Origin: Clostridiales bacterium
Lineage (GTDB): Bacteria > Bacillota > Clostridia > Saccharofermentanales > DTU023
Direction: 5' to 3'
Assembly (NCBI GenBank): GCA_004556925.1
Contig: SFFI01000013.1
Span: forward strand, 1-64,000
DNA length: 64,000 bases
A program made the translations under genes and the position numbers. Positions 42,104-51,724 of this stretch are shown in pieces. The notes under the pieces were generated by a model. It saw only the letters and a list, made by a program, of their open reading frames with translations. It ran no database searches and had not been told where the DNA came from. The stretch's first letter is position 1; every line of letters starts with the position of its first letter.

Positions 42104-44239
42104 CTAGATCAGTTCCAGTCCCTGAAATTCGATTTGGTCTAAATAGATTGAGCCTTCTGCTTCCTTGTCTAGCAGGAGGAACTCGAGTTTGCGCAGGCGC
42201 ATGAGGTCTACCGGGGCATCCTTAAGCTTAAAAACCAGGGTTTGCCAGGATAAGACATTCTTGATCTCCAAAGGCTCAGACACAGTCTCCCTGTTGTTCA
42301 CGTCCTCCAGCAGTAAACGCAGGGTCTTAATCCTGTGTTCTGTATTAAAAATTTGCAGATGCAGTTCAGACCACATATGCAGATCCAAGGGAGGATAGTC
42401 AGAAGCGTAATCCAGGACTGGCCCAAAGCTCAGAGGCTTCTCATCTGCCTTGCTATAGCGAATTAAAATAGAGGCATTGCCCCTGCGTTTATTGTTGGCC
42501 TCCAGCTGGAAGCTGGCTCTGCCGGAGTAAAGCTTCCATAAGGGATAAATACCCGGCGTGGCCTTCCCCCCCATACGGGGGCTACGGGGGTCCGTAATAG
42601 GAAATTTGAACGCCTCCAGGCTATCACAGTAGGACCAGGGGCGTGGCTTTTCGGCCGGACGGTTCTCGCGGTCCAGGCGGAAAGGGACCAAGGGCATTCC
42701 GCTAGAGCCACAAAGGTTTGCTGCCGAGTTAAAATTCCAGAAAGCATAGGAGCAGGAGCGAGGATTCTTGACCTCATCATGCCAGACGATCACCCGCAAC
42801 TGATAAAGCTCCTTGGCCTCAGCAAGAACATATTGGCCATCTTCGCCACAAATACTAAAACCCTTTAACTGCGTTTCTCCATTGCGGAGCCGGATCCCCT
42901 TGCCTGCGTTATCAAAGGTCAGGAGCAGCTTATTACCTACACTTTCCGCCCCGACACATTCTGGTGCAGAATCTGGCATATCAAATTGATAAGCCAGGCC
43001 TTGGGCCACCCGGGACATGCGACGGCCAATTTCAAACTTGGCGCGGGGGGTATTGGGACTATCATAGTAGCCTGATCCCTGCCGGAAGCTCAGGGGTAAA
43101 TCATAGTTGGTAATCATGCCCGCCTTAAGGGGGAGTCGCCGTCTGATAGCCGCCAAGGCTTCGTTAAAATAAGCCAAACGGGCGGGGTCTATATCCGAAG
43201 CCAGGCGGGGGGTCATTTGGGAATAGATGAAGCTCAAGCCCGAGAGGGGGCTCTGAAATAACTCTTTAAAAACCTGGCAGAGGGCTGGCAGGGCCCGCAT
43301 ATAGTAATCAGGATATTGCAGGTCTTCTTCCCCCTGATACCAAAGAATTCCCCGGAGGCTGAGGCTCGTATAGGGCGCCAACTTATGATTAAATAATGCC
43401 CCGGGTTGATTGTGCAGGGAAAAGGGCAGGTTTTGTGCAGCCTTATCCTTGTTGCCATAGTTTTGACTTTTGAGGTAGCGATCTGCCGCCTTTTCTTCCG
43501 GTGGCAAGGCATTCCAGTTGGACTTATCTCGATAGTGGCGGATCTCCCGTACGTGATTCTTAATGATGGCATCTGATTCAATCACCGCACGCGGCAGCCA
43601 GGAATGGATATAGGAAGCGGGGCAGGGTAAGGCAAAAACGGCCAGCGGGAGATTTAAGGCTTTTTGCAGGTCAATAGCAAATGCTACCGCAGTAGCACTC
43701 AGCTTTAATACAGCTGCCTGCTCCCCAGCCTGGTACCAGCGGCCACCAAAAATCCTGCCCACAGGATCATATGAATATTCCTTGCTACCAATACGCAAGC
43801 CATCTTCATTTTGGGTAAAGAACCGCAAGCCGGAATCGTTAGTCAAGCCCTTAATTAAAGGGGCGACGTCTGTGTGCTCTACCGCCATAGACATGTTGGA
43901 AGAGCCCGCAGCCAGCCAAACCTCGCCAAAGAGGATATCCTCAAATACCAAGCTCTCCCCTACAGCCTCCACGGTCAGGCGAAATCTATCGTAGGAGCCC
44001 TCGATCATGGGAAGTTTGAACTCAAAAAAGCCGTCTTCTTCCGCATAGTCTTTCTCTTGAAAAATGAGGCCGTATTCTGCTTCCAGGGAAGATAGGAGCC
44101 GGCCAGAGGGAAAACGTTCCAGGCTAATGGTAACTTGAGCAGAGGGGGCCGTATTCCCATATATGCGGGTTCTTACCTGCTGCTGTAAAACCATGTGGTC
44201 ACCAAACCAGGCAGGCAGGCTAAGATTATTTTTAGACAT
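42104..44239 (-). CDS. Sialate O-acetylesterase-like SGNH protein
   Basis: A 711-aa protein without a signal peptide. The N-terminus (LPAWFGDHMVLQQQ) and the GEVWLAAGSSNMSM block correspond to the start and nucleophile region of sialate 9-O-acetylesterases (usual motif GQSNM, here GSSNM with the Ser kept). GILWYQGEEDL matches the family GVxWYQGE block. About 220 C-terminal residues look like a beta-sandwich, perhaps carbohydrate-binding. I infer removal of O-acetyl groups from a sugar or glycan, probably cytoplasmic since no export signal is seen. It is placed, oddly, between the DUF2344 gene and valS. AAGGATAAG is the nearest weak ribosome binding site. Confidence 0.72.
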   Translation of the reverse strand: MSKNNLSLPAWFGDHMVLQQQVRTRIYGNTAPSAQVTISLERFPSGRLLSSLEAEYGLIFQEKDYAEEDGFFEFKLPMIEGSYDRFRLTVEAVGESLVFEDILFGEVWLAAGSSNMSMAVEHTDVAPLIKGLTNDSGLRFFTQNEDGLRIGSKEYSYDPVGRIFGGRWYQAGEQAAVLKLSATAVAFAIDLQKALNLPLAVFALPCPASYIHSWLPRAVIESDAIIKNHVREIRHYRDKSNWNALPPEEKAADRYLKSQNYGNKDKAAQNLPFSLHNQPGALFNHKLAPYTSLSLRGILWYQGEEDLQYPDYYMRALPALCQVFKELFQSPLSGLSFIYSQMTPRLASDIDPARLAYFNEALAAIRRRLPLKAGMITNYDLPLSFRQGSGYYDSPNTPRAKFEIGRRMSRVAQGLAYQFDMPDSAPECVGAESVGNKLLLTFDNAGKGIRLRNGETQLKGFSICGEDGQYVLAEAKELYQLRVIVWHDEVKNPRSCSYAFWNFNSAANLCGSSGMPLVPFRLDRENRPAEKPRPWSYCDSLEAFKFPITDPRSPRMGGKATPGIYPLWKLYSGRASFQLEANNKRRGNASILIRYSKADEKPLSFGPVLDYASDYPPLDLHMWSELHLQIFNTEHRIKTLRLLLEDVNNRETVSEPLEIKNVLSWQTLVFKLKDAPVDLMRLRKLEFLLLDKEAEGSIYLDQIEFQGLELI

Positions 44240-44247
44240 CCTGAAGC

Positions 44248-44958
44248 TTATCCTTTCCCCGCGAACTCCAAATTATTATATAGGTCGCGGAAAGGGCCAG
44301 CAAGGTCACGGGGAAAGCCCTTCAGGTAAAGGGCTTCCCGGATAATCCGCGCCCCCCAGCAGGCAGGCGCAAGTTCTGGCTTAAACTCTGCTAAAGCTTT
44401 GAGCATCAAGTCTGGCCTAAGATTTTCCGAGGAGCCAGCCTTGCAGCAATACATAAAGCTATTCTCATCTATAACCTGCCACTGATAGAGATAGGAAAAT
44501 AATTGCAGGCTCCGTTGCTTACCCTTGTGTTCTCTGATGATTTCTACGCTCTCAGGCTTCTGGGCCAGCTGGGCAAAAGTTTGGCCTAGCCCGGGGCCCT
44601 CCAAGCGATAGGCTGCGGCTTGCACCAAGGCCATGAGGGACTTTTGATGGTCGGGACTGACTCTAACCTCTACAATAGTCAAGCCCCGGGGAAGCTTTGC
44701 GTTCAGGTCCTGCATAATGTCCTGAGGCAAGAGCTTTTCTGTCGTCTCTATCTCCAGAAGGTCGCGCCGGCATTCCACTCCCAGCCCCAAAGGCAGGGCA
44801 AAAACTAGGGAGGGACGCGGATTATAACCCTGGCTCCAAACCAGAGGCAAGCCAGCCCGGCGGAGGGACCGCTCAAAAACCACCATGAGGTCCAAATGGC
44901 CAAGCCAGGCTAGGGTGCCTTCGCGGGCAAAGGTCAAGAGATAGGTATACTTATCCAT
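44248..44958 (-). CDS. DUF2344 protein (TIGR03936 family), partner of the radical SAM protein
   Basis: A 236-aa protein with the family start (YLLTFAREGTLAWLGHLDLMVVFERSLRRAGLPLVWSQGYNPRPS) and central MALVQAAAYR region. In many clostridia this domain is fused to or encoded next to the B12-binding radical SAM protein, and here it overlaps that gene by 8 bp, so the two are probably made together. The biochemical role is not established to my knowledge; the usual neighbours (RNase G, L21) hint at RNA-related work but are not present here. Confidence 0.85.
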   Translation of the reverse strand: MDKYTYLLTFAREGTLAWLGHLDLMVVFERSLRRAGLPLVWSQGYNPRPSLVFALPLGLGVECRRDLLEIETTEKLLPQDIMQDLNAKLPRGLTIVEVRVSPDHQKSLMALVQAAAYRLEGPGLGQTFAQLAQKPESVEIIREHKGKQRSLQLFSYLYQWQVIDENSFMYCCKAGSSENLRPDLMLKALAEFKPELAPACWGARIIREALYLKGFPRDLAGPFRDLYNNLEFAGKG

Positions 44959-46828
44959 GCTGGGTTCTCACTTCACGGCAGATGCCGGTGGCAAACTGCT
45001 GTACGCCGCATAAGTTACAGGCCTTCCGGCAAGACTTGGTCGTTTGGGCTTCCAGGGCCCGGTGTCTTTCACCCAGGAGGTAAGCCTTCTCCACGCCAGG
45101 GTCGATAAAGTCCCAGGGCAAGACCGCTTGCTCAGGGATGCTTGCACTCACCAGCTGGTCTAAGTCCAAGCCCACCTGGGCCATGGCCTGGGTCCAGCGC
45201 TCATAGGAAAAGTGTTGTCGCTCTCCTTCTAGCCAGGCACCGTCTTTATGGACCTTATAAAGCACCTGAGCCATGCGCCGGTCCCCCTTGGCCAGGGCTG
45301 CCTCAATCCGGGATGACTCATAACCATGCCATTGATAGCTAATGGCCGGATGGCGCAGTTTCTCCTGCAGAATTTTCACCTTATGATCCATTTCTTCCAG
45401 AGATATTTGTCCTTCCCATTGGAAGGGAGTCCAGGGTTTAGGAATAAAGATCGCGGTGGAGACCGTAATATGTAAGCGACGTCTTTTTTGCTTGCGCCGA
45501 CAAACGTCGGACCAGATCTCTAAGAGCTTGTAACAAAGGTCTGCAATGCCCCCGACATCCTCATCCGTCTCCCCAGGCAGGCCTAGCATAAAATAGAGTT
45601 TGAGCCTTTCCCAACCCAAGTCAAAAGCATATTCTGCAGTCTCCATGAGGTCTGCCTCAAGAATATTCTTATTGATACGGTCCCGGGCTGTCTGGCTACC
45701 CGCCTCCGGCGCAAAAGTCAGGCCGGACTTGCGGTTGGTAGCCACTTGATCTAAGAGGTCCATGGACACAGAATCCAAACGCAGGGAAGGCAAAGAAAGA
45801 TTCACGTGGTCTTCGCCATGCCGGTCTAAAATCTCCTGGCAGAGGGCATCTAAGTGGCTGTAATCCCCAGTGGATAGGGATAAAAGGCCTATTTCTTCGT
45901 AGCCCGAATGGGCCAGCATGTAATCAGCCTGAGCCAGCAAAGTGTCTAAAGTCCTCTCCCGAACAGGCCGGTAAATCATACCGGCCTGGCAAAAACGGCA
46001 GCCCGAAGCACAGCCCCGGTAGAGTTCCAGGAAAATTCGGTCATGGACAATTTCAATGTTGGGAACCAGAACATCAAGAGGGGTAAAGACTTGGTCTAAA
46101 TTCTTGATCAAGCGTTTTTGAATGCGGGCAGGGACCTGGTCGGTCAAGGGTTGAAGCCTAAGAAAATGCCCTTTTTCATCGTATTCAGGCTGGTAAAGCG
46201 AGGGGACATAAATACCCGGAATTTGGCTGGCTTCCTGCAAAAGATGCTTTCTGGTCCAGCCTTGGGCTCTTGACCTGCGGTACAAGTCCATGAACTCTAG
46301 GAGGACTTCTTCGCCTTCGCCAATCATAATGACATCAAAGAAATCTGCCACAGGCTCGGAATTATAGACACAAGGGCCCCCTGCGACAAGCAAGGGATCT
46401 TGGTCCGTCCGGTCTTTCTGCCACAGGGGGATCCCCGCCAGGGCCAGCATATCAAGGACGGTTGAATAGGAAAGCTCGTATTGCAGGGTAAAGCCCACAA
46501 TATCAAAGGCTGCAAGGGATCTTTGGCTTTCCACACTAAAGGGCGGCAGGTGAGACTGCCGCATATAGTCCCGCATATCTTCCATGGGGCAAAAGACCCG
46601 CTCACAGTAAACATCCTCCTGGGCATTCAGGAGGCCATAAATAATCCGCAAGGCTAGGTTAGACATGCCCACTTCGTAAATATCGGGAAAGCAAAAGGCA
46701 AAATGAATGAGGGGCTGACCATTGGGGCCACGCTCCCCCTTTTCTACCATGTTCCACTCCCCTCCCAAATATTGTGCAGGCTTTTGAACCTGGCGCAAGA
46801 GTTGGCGTGTGAGTTCAACATTTTTCAT
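44951..46828 (-). CDS. B12-binding domain radical SAM protein (TIGR03960 family)
   Basis: A 625-aa protein with an N-terminal cobalamin-binding-like domain (residues about 40-200; FPDIYEVGMSNLALRIIYGLLN) and a radical SAM core whose iron-sulfur cluster motif is CASGCRFCQAG (C-x3-C-x2-C). SLPSLRLDSVS and TFAPEAGSQTARDRINK follow, as in this family. A Cys-rich C-terminus (CRKACNLCGVQQFATGIC) may bind a second metal or cluster. The substrate is unknown. It overlaps the DUF2344 gene. No strong ribosome binding site lies just before the ATG, the nearest purine-rich stretch being about 20 nt upstream. Confidence 0.88.
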   Translation of the reverse strand: MKNVELTRQLLRQVQKPAQYLGGEWNMVEKGERGPNGQPLIHFAFCFPDIYEVGMSNLALRIIYGLLNAQEDVYCERVFCPMEDMRDYMRQSHLPPFSVESQRSLAAFDIVGFTLQYELSYSTVLDMLALAGIPLWQKDRTDQDPLLVAGGPCVYNSEPVADFFDVIMIGEGEEVLLEFMDLYRRSRAQGWTRKHLLQEASQIPGIYVPSLYQPEYDEKGHFLRLQPLTDQVPARIQKRLIKNLDQVFTPLDVLVPNIEIVHDRIFLELYRGCASGCRFCQAGMIYRPVRERTLDTLLAQADYMLAHSGYEEIGLLSLSTGDYSHLDALCQEILDRHGEDHVNLSLPSLRLDSVSMDLLDQVATNRKSGLTFAPEAGSQTARDRINKNILEADLMETAEYAFDLGWERLKLYFMLGLPGETDEDVGGIADLCYKLLEIWSDVCRRKQKRRRLHITVSTAIFIPKPWTPFQWEGQISLEEMDHKVKILQEKLRHPAISYQWHGYESSRIEAALAKGDRRMAQVLYKVHKDGAWLEGERQHFSYERWTQAMAQVGLDLDQLVSASIPEQAVLPWDFIDPGVEKAYLLGERHRALEAQTTKSCRKACNLCGVQQFATGICREVRTQHG

Positions 46829-46858
46829 AAATTTTTATTAAGTAAATTCCTGCCGAGT

Positions 46859-48196
46859 TTAGATACGGCCTTTTAATTGCTGCGCTAAGTCCTCCATGCC
46901 CGGCTTGCCCATGAGGGCGAACATATTTTTCTTATACGCTTCTACCCCCTCTTGGTCAAAGGGATTAATCGCATTCATATAACCGGAAACACCGCAGGCC
47001 GCCTCAAAGAAGAAAATTAGCATCCCCAGATTTTCTTCATCCAAACGATCCAGCGTCAACTTGAGGTTAGGCACTCCACCATCCGCATGGGCCAAAGCCG
47101 TGGCTTCCAGCGCAATATTTTGAATCTCGGAAAACTTTTTTCCCGCTAAATAATTCAGCTGGTCCTTATCTTCTGGGTCCTGAGGGATTTCCAAATCCCG
47201 CCTGGGCTCGGCCACGGACAAGAAAGTCTCAAACAAAATGCGAGATCCGTCCTGGAGGAATTGCCCCAGGGAGTGTAAGTCTGTCGAATAAGAGACAGAA
47301 GCGGGATAGATCCCCCGTTGGTCCTTACCCTCACTTTCACCAAAGAGCTGTTTCCACCACTCACTGAAGCTTTTGAGCTCCTGGTCGAAAGAGGCTAAGA
47401 CCTCTATGCGATAGCCCTTGCGGTAAAGGGCATTGCGGATCATGGCATAGCGAATAGCTGCTCCTTCTATATCTTCTTTCTCCAACTGCAGTTTATAATC
47501 TTGGGCACCCTGCATCATCCGCCCAATATCCAGGCCTGCAGCAGCCATGGGCAGGAGGCCTACCGCTGTAAGCACCGAGTAGCGTCCGCCAATATTATCT
47601 GGAATAACAAAACTTTCGTAGCCCTTTTCGCTCGCGAGGGTTTTCAGTTTGCCTTTAGACTTATCGGTGGTGGCGTAGATCCGGTTGGCGGCCTCCTTTT
47701 CCCCATACTTTGCCTCCATGAACTGGCGCAGGAGGCGGAAGGCCAGGGCTGATTCCAGGGTACCGCCTGACTTGGAGACAATATTCAGTGAGAAGTCACG
47801 GTCTCCCAGATAATCCATGACGTCCAGATAGTAGGCGGGAGAAAGGTTATTGCCCAAATAGAGAATCTCCGGCAGATGCTGGGCCTTCCGAGAGTCTACA
47901 GTTTCCATCAAGGGGCCCCTAGCTTCAATAAAAGCCTTGGCACCCAGGTAAGAGCCCCCGATACCGGCAACAATCAGGACTTCACTTTCCTCACGGATTT
48001 TGGAAGCGCATTCTAAAATCCAGTCAAACTCCTCACGATCGTAATTTATCGGTAGGTCAAACCAGCCTAAGAAATCTTGGCCAGGTCCTCCCCCATTTTT
48101 GATCAGGTCCCAAGCCGCTTGGGCTTGACCCTGCAGGTACTCTAATTCATGAGGGACTAAAAAATTTTGCAAGTGCTTGACATCAAGATCTAACAC
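46859..48196 (-). CDS. pgi: Glucose-6-phosphate isomerase Pgi
   Basis: Interconverts glucose-6-phosphate and fructose-6-phosphate. Motifs include VAGIGGSYLGAKAF, IVSKSGGTLESALAFR, DNIGGRYSVLTAVGLLPMA, HSLGQFLQDG and FFEAACGVSGYMNAINPFDQEGVEAYK with the catalytic Lys/His region. The start is set at GTG 48196, 8 nt after AAAGGTGG; an upstream in-frame GTG at 48208 overlaps that site. It gives 445 aa, typical for the Bacillota short form. It is preceded by the DUF975 gene. Confidence 0.96.
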   Translation of the reverse strand: MLDLDVKHLQNFLVPHELEYLQGQAQAAWDLIKNGGGPGQDFLGWFDLPINYDREEFDWILECASKIREESEVLIVAGIGGSYLGAKAFIEARGPLMETVDSRKAQHLPEILYLGNNLSPAYYLDVMDYLGDRDFSLNIVSKSGGTLESALAFRLLRQFMEAKYGEKEAANRIYATTDKSKGKLKTLASEKGYESFVIPDNIGGRYSVLTAVGLLPMAAAGLDIGRMMQGAQDYKLQLEKEDIEGAAIRYAMIRNALYRKGYRIEVLASFDQELKSFSEWWKQLFGESEGKDQRGIYPASVSYSTDLHSLGQFLQDGSRILFETFLSVAEPRRDLEIPQDPEDKDQLNYLAGKKFSEIQNIALEATALAHADGGVPNLKLTLDRLDEENLGMLIFFFEAACGVSGYMNAINPFDQEGVEAYKKNMFALMGKPGMEDLAQQLKGRI

Positions 48197-48243
48197 GTGT
48201 GCTTCCACCTTTCTAAGATGCTTACGCTCTCTTTTTATGAGGC

Positions 48244-49260
48244 TTAAGTCCTATGGTAACCTAATTCTTCCATGGTTATGAGGCCCTTTTCCACCGCTTC
48301 ATCTCGGATGGCCGCATAAAACTCGGCCTGGGCCTGGTGGTAGCGGCTATCCACAAACAAATAGAGGAAGGGCAATAAAACTGCGCTCAGGGTCAAAAGG
48401 AAGGGCGCCAAGATTATGGGAAGTAAAAGCCAGGGGAGATAAGAAACTGCCAATAAGAGTAGGGCTCCCTTCTTACCCTGCATAAGCTTCTCACTCAGCT
48501 CCAAGGCTCTTTGTCCGCCTATTTGGGGATTATCGGCTAAAAACCAATCGGCTTGACTGTAGCTCAGCCGTTTAGAAATATAGAGGACAAGCGACAAAAA
48601 AAAGAGGGTCACCAGGACAAAGCCCAAAAAGCCAAAATCTTGCCATTCTGTCTGAAAATAGATATCCGCCTGGTCTGGATTGCTATCGAAGAGATAATTG
48701 ATGGTTAAATTCTGCTTCAATATCTGCCAATTCATATAGCCAACACCCAGAGTAAGGAGGTAAAGGGGTAACCCCCAGAGCCAGAGGCGAAAATTCTTGT
48801 AGAAGCAAGCTTTCACTGTGGTTTGATAAGTGTCTTGCTTAAAAAAGGAAAAAAGCAAGCGGCTAGATGGGGTCGGCCTCAACCCATCAGTACTTGTGAG
48901 CTCTCGGTTGCGCGAAAACCAACGGCGGTAGCCCTCCCTGATGATGGCATCAAAGAAGATAAAAAGGAGCCAGCCCAGTAGCATAGATAATACCGAAGCC
49001 GCTACAAGCTTAGGCACATTCTGTTCTAAGCTTTGGAGGATTTCCCCCTGTTTAGCCTGGTCGGAAAAACTTAAGTCCTGAATGAGCTGATCCAGGCTAG
49101 CCCAGTTTTCTCCCATCACAATTCCGCTCAGCCAAGACCGCAGAGTCTTAACCAGTCCAACTGCAAAATTTAAAATGAGGGCCATACGCAAAGAGGGCCA
49201 CAGAGTAGCCTTATGGATGTTACGAGTACGCTCGAGTAATTCCTTATTGGTATAGCGCAT
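48244..49260 (-). CDS. DUF975 family integral membrane protein
   Basis: A 338-aa protein with about five to six membrane segments. Family features are an N-terminal amphipathic segment (NKELLERTRNIHKATLWPSLRM), a GYRRWF motif after the second helix, and a conserved block DNPQIGGQRALELSEKLMQGKKG before a helix. Function is unknown; the family is found mainly in Bacillota. The ATG at 49260 has AAGGAG 6 nt upstream and is preferred to 49278. It follows clpE by 58 nt. Confidence 0.75.
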   Translation of the reverse strand: MRYTNKELLERTRNIHKATLWPSLRMALILNFAVGLVKTLRSWLSGIVMGENWASLDQLIQDLSFSDQAKQGEILQSLEQNVPKLVAASVLSMLLGWLLFIFFDAIIREGYRRWFSRNRELTSTDGLRPTPSSRLLFSFFKQDTYQTTVKACFYKNFRLWLWGLPLYLLTLGVGYMNWQILKQNLTINYLFDSNPDQADIYFQTEWQDFGFLGFVLVTLFFLSLVLYISKRLSYSQADWFLADNPQIGGQRALELSEKLMQGKKGALLLLAVSYLPWLLLPIILAPFLLTLSAVLLPFLYLFVDSRYHQAQAEFYAAIRDEAVEKGLITMEELGYHRT

Positions 49261-49318
49261 AGGAGTCTCCTTGCTCATAAAAGTCTTTTAACCAGTATAA
49301 CACTGACCGAAATAGGAC

Positions 49319-51724
49319 TTAGGTCACATCAAAGTAAAAGGCATCCTGACGGTAGCCTACTTTGACGCCAGATTTATTTTCTAATTGACCAGACAGCAAG
49401 AGGTCAGACAGCTGGTCTTCAATTTCCCGCTGGATCGTCTTGCGTAGAGGCCTGGCCCCAAACTTAGGATCATAGCCCTTCTCAGAGAGGGCATCCTTAG
49501 CAGCAGGCGTCACCTCCAATTGATAGCCTGACAGCTCCATAGACTTTTCTACCTCTTCGAGCATCAGACTGACGATTTGCCGCAGGTCCTTCTTGGTCAG
49601 AGATTCAAAGATCACGATATCATCAATACGGTTGAGGAACTCGGGGCGGAAGATATCTTTGAGGACGGTATCAACCCGGGCCTTCATGGAGATATCGTTA
49701 TTCTTTCCAAAACCTAAGCCTTGGGCCTTGAGGCTAGTCCCCGCGTTGGAGGTCATGAGGATAACGGTATTGGCAAAATTCACCACCCGGCCATGGCTGT
49801 CTGTCAGGCGACCGTCATCCAAAATTTGCAGGAGCATGTTGTAGACATCCGCATGGGCCTTTTCAATTTCATCCAAGAGGATAACGGAGTAGGGATGGCG
49901 GCGGATCTTCTCGGTTAATTGGCCCCCATCATCATAGCCCACATAGCCCGGAGGAGACCCAATGAGCTTGGAAACTGTATGGGCTTCCATGAACTCGGAC
50001 ATATCTAAGCGAACCAGGGCGGTTTCGTCCTCAAAGAGGACTTCTGCTAAGGCCTTGGCCAATTCTGTCTTTCCGACACCGGTAGGCCCAACAAAGAGGA
50101 AGGAAGCCGGTTTATCCTTTTTGCCAAAGCCAGCCCGCTTACGCCGGATGGCCTGGGATAGGGCGGTCACGGCTTTATCTTGGCCGACAACCCGCTGGTG
50201 TAGGCGTTCTTCTAAGTGCAGGAGCTTTTCCCCTTCACTTTCGGTAATCGATTTAACCGGAATCCCCGTCCACATTTCTACCACAGAAGCAATATCATCC
50301 TCCGTGATTTCCACAGGCTTGAAGTGGTCTTGGAGTTCCTCAAATTCCTTATTGATGCGCATTTCCTCAGAGCGCATGGTCGCCTGCTGTTCAAAAACTT
50401 TCAGCCGGTCTTCCTCTGACAGGTCTTGGCGCAATTGGTCATTGAGTTCTTCCAAGTCCTCCTGGATGACGGCTAAACGGTCATGGTCCTGCTTCATCTT
50501 GACCAAATCCTGGTTATCCAGGTTCACACGCGACCCCGCCTCATCCAAGAGGTCAATCGCCTTATCAGGCAGGAACCTATCCTGGATGTAGCGCACAGAA
50601 AGCCGCACAGCGGTTTCTAGGGTCTCATCAGAATAATGGACATGATGGTGATCTTCATAATAGCCCTTGATGCCTTTAAGGATCTCTAGGCTATCTTCGG
50701 GGGAGGGTTCGTCTACAATCACCTTCTGGAACCGTCTCTCCAAAGCTGTATCCTTCTCGATGAAGCGTCGGTATTCATCCAGGGTAGTCGCCCCAATCAC
50801 TGAGATTTCACCCTGGGCCAAGGCAGGTTTCAGAATATTGGCCGCATTCATGGCACCTTCTGCATCACCAGCCCCCATGATGTTATGCAATTCATCAATC
50901 ACTAAAATGACATTCCCCGACTGCTTGGCGTCTTCTACCACACCCTTCATGCGGTTTTCAAATTGGCCACGGAACTGAGTCCCCGCCACCATAGCCGTCA
51001 TATCTAGCTGATAGACTTCCTTATCTAGGAGCTTGGCCGGAACCTGGCCCTGGGCAATGCGGAGGGCTAAACCCTGCGCAATGGCCGTCTTCCCTACACC
51101 GGGTTCTCCCAGGAGGACAGGGTTATTTTTGCTGCGGCGGTTCAGGATTTGGACAACCCGGTCCAATTCCTTTTGCCGCCCCACAATTTTATCAATTTTG
51201 CCTTCCTGGGCTTCCAGCGTGAGGTTGGAGCCAAATTGGTCCAAGAATTTCTTTTTCCGCTCACGCTTCTTGGGCCGGCGGTCTCCGGCTGCCCGGTCAT
51301 TAGCCTGGGCTTTGGCGGGCTCTCCCTCCCGTGCGGTAGAGACATTCATCAGTTCACCTAAAACGTTCGCTAGGCCAGTCTGGCCCTCCTCAGAATCTTC
51401 AGCATTATCCCCTAAGACAGAGCCGGACAGATCCTTGAGGCTCTCTAAGGCATCATTAATATTGAAATCAGAATCCATGAGGGATTTAAGCAGGAAATTG
51501 GCCTGATCCCCACCTAATTGGGTGATCATCTCATTGATGCGGCCTTGGATTTCCCCCACATTGTCCCGATTAATACCCGAGCGGGCAAAGGCTTCTTCCA
51601 AGCCGGCAATGTTCTTTTTGAGGGCACACTCCAAGCAGATACCCTCGCTAATGCGTTTATCCCCTTCAATGCGGGTCAAAATGATCACCGCTTCATTTAC
51701 TTTACAAATTTGACACTTTGGCAT
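49319..51724 (-). CDS. clpE: ClpE-type ATP-dependent Clp protease ATPase with N-terminal zinc finger
   Basis: An AAA+ unfoldase of 801 aa that feeds substrates to ClpP. Instead of the ClpC N-repeat domain it starts with a Cys4 finger (CQIC...CLEC, residues 4-33), the hallmark of ClpE. AAA-1 has Walker A GEPGVGKTA and Walker B VILVIDELHN; a UVR/coiled-coil region lies at about 400-470; AAA-2 has GPTGVGKTELAK and VILLDEIEKAH. An LGFGK loop in AAA-2 (about 672) could be the ClpP-docking loop. AAAGGAAG lies 7 nt before the ATG, inside the end of uvrA (23-bp overlap). No CtsR operator was found, so stress control of the usual kind is not evident. clpP, mcsA and mcsB are not in the window. Confidence 0.88.
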   Translation of the reverse strand: MPKCQICKVNEAVIILTRIEGDKRISEGICLECALKKNIAGLEEAFARSGINRDNVGEIQGRINEMITQLGGDQANFLLKSLMDSDFNINDALESLKDLSGSVLGDNAEDSEEGQTGLANVLGELMNVSTAREGEPAKAQANDRAAGDRRPKKRERKKKFLDQFGSNLTLEAQEGKIDKIVGRQKELDRVVQILNRRSKNNPVLLGEPGVGKTAIAQGLALRIAQGQVPAKLLDKEVYQLDMTAMVAGTQFRGQFENRMKGVVEDAKQSGNVILVIDELHNIMGAGDAEGAMNAANILKPALAQGEISVIGATTLDEYRRFIEKDTALERRFQKVIVDEPSPEDSLEILKGIKGYYEDHHHVHYSDETLETAVRLSVRYIQDRFLPDKAIDLLDEAGSRVNLDNQDLVKMKQDHDRLAVIQEDLEELNDQLRQDLSEEDRLKVFEQQATMRSEEMRINKEFEELQDHFKPVEITEDDIASVVEMWTGIPVKSITESEGEKLLHLEERLHQRVVGQDKAVTALSQAIRRKRAGFGKKDKPASFLFVGPTGVGKTELAKALAEVLFEDETALVRLDMSEFMEAHTVSKLIGSPPGYVGYDDGGQLTEKIRRHPYSVILLDEIEKAHADVYNMLLQILDDGRLTDSHGRVVNFANTVILMTSNAGTSLKAQGLGFGKNNDISMKARVDTVLKDIFRPEFLNRIDDIVIFESLTKKDLRQIVSLMLEEVEKSMELSGYQLEVTPAAKDALSEKGYDPKFGARPLRKTIQREIEDQLSDLLLSGQLENKSGVKVGYRQDAFYFDVT

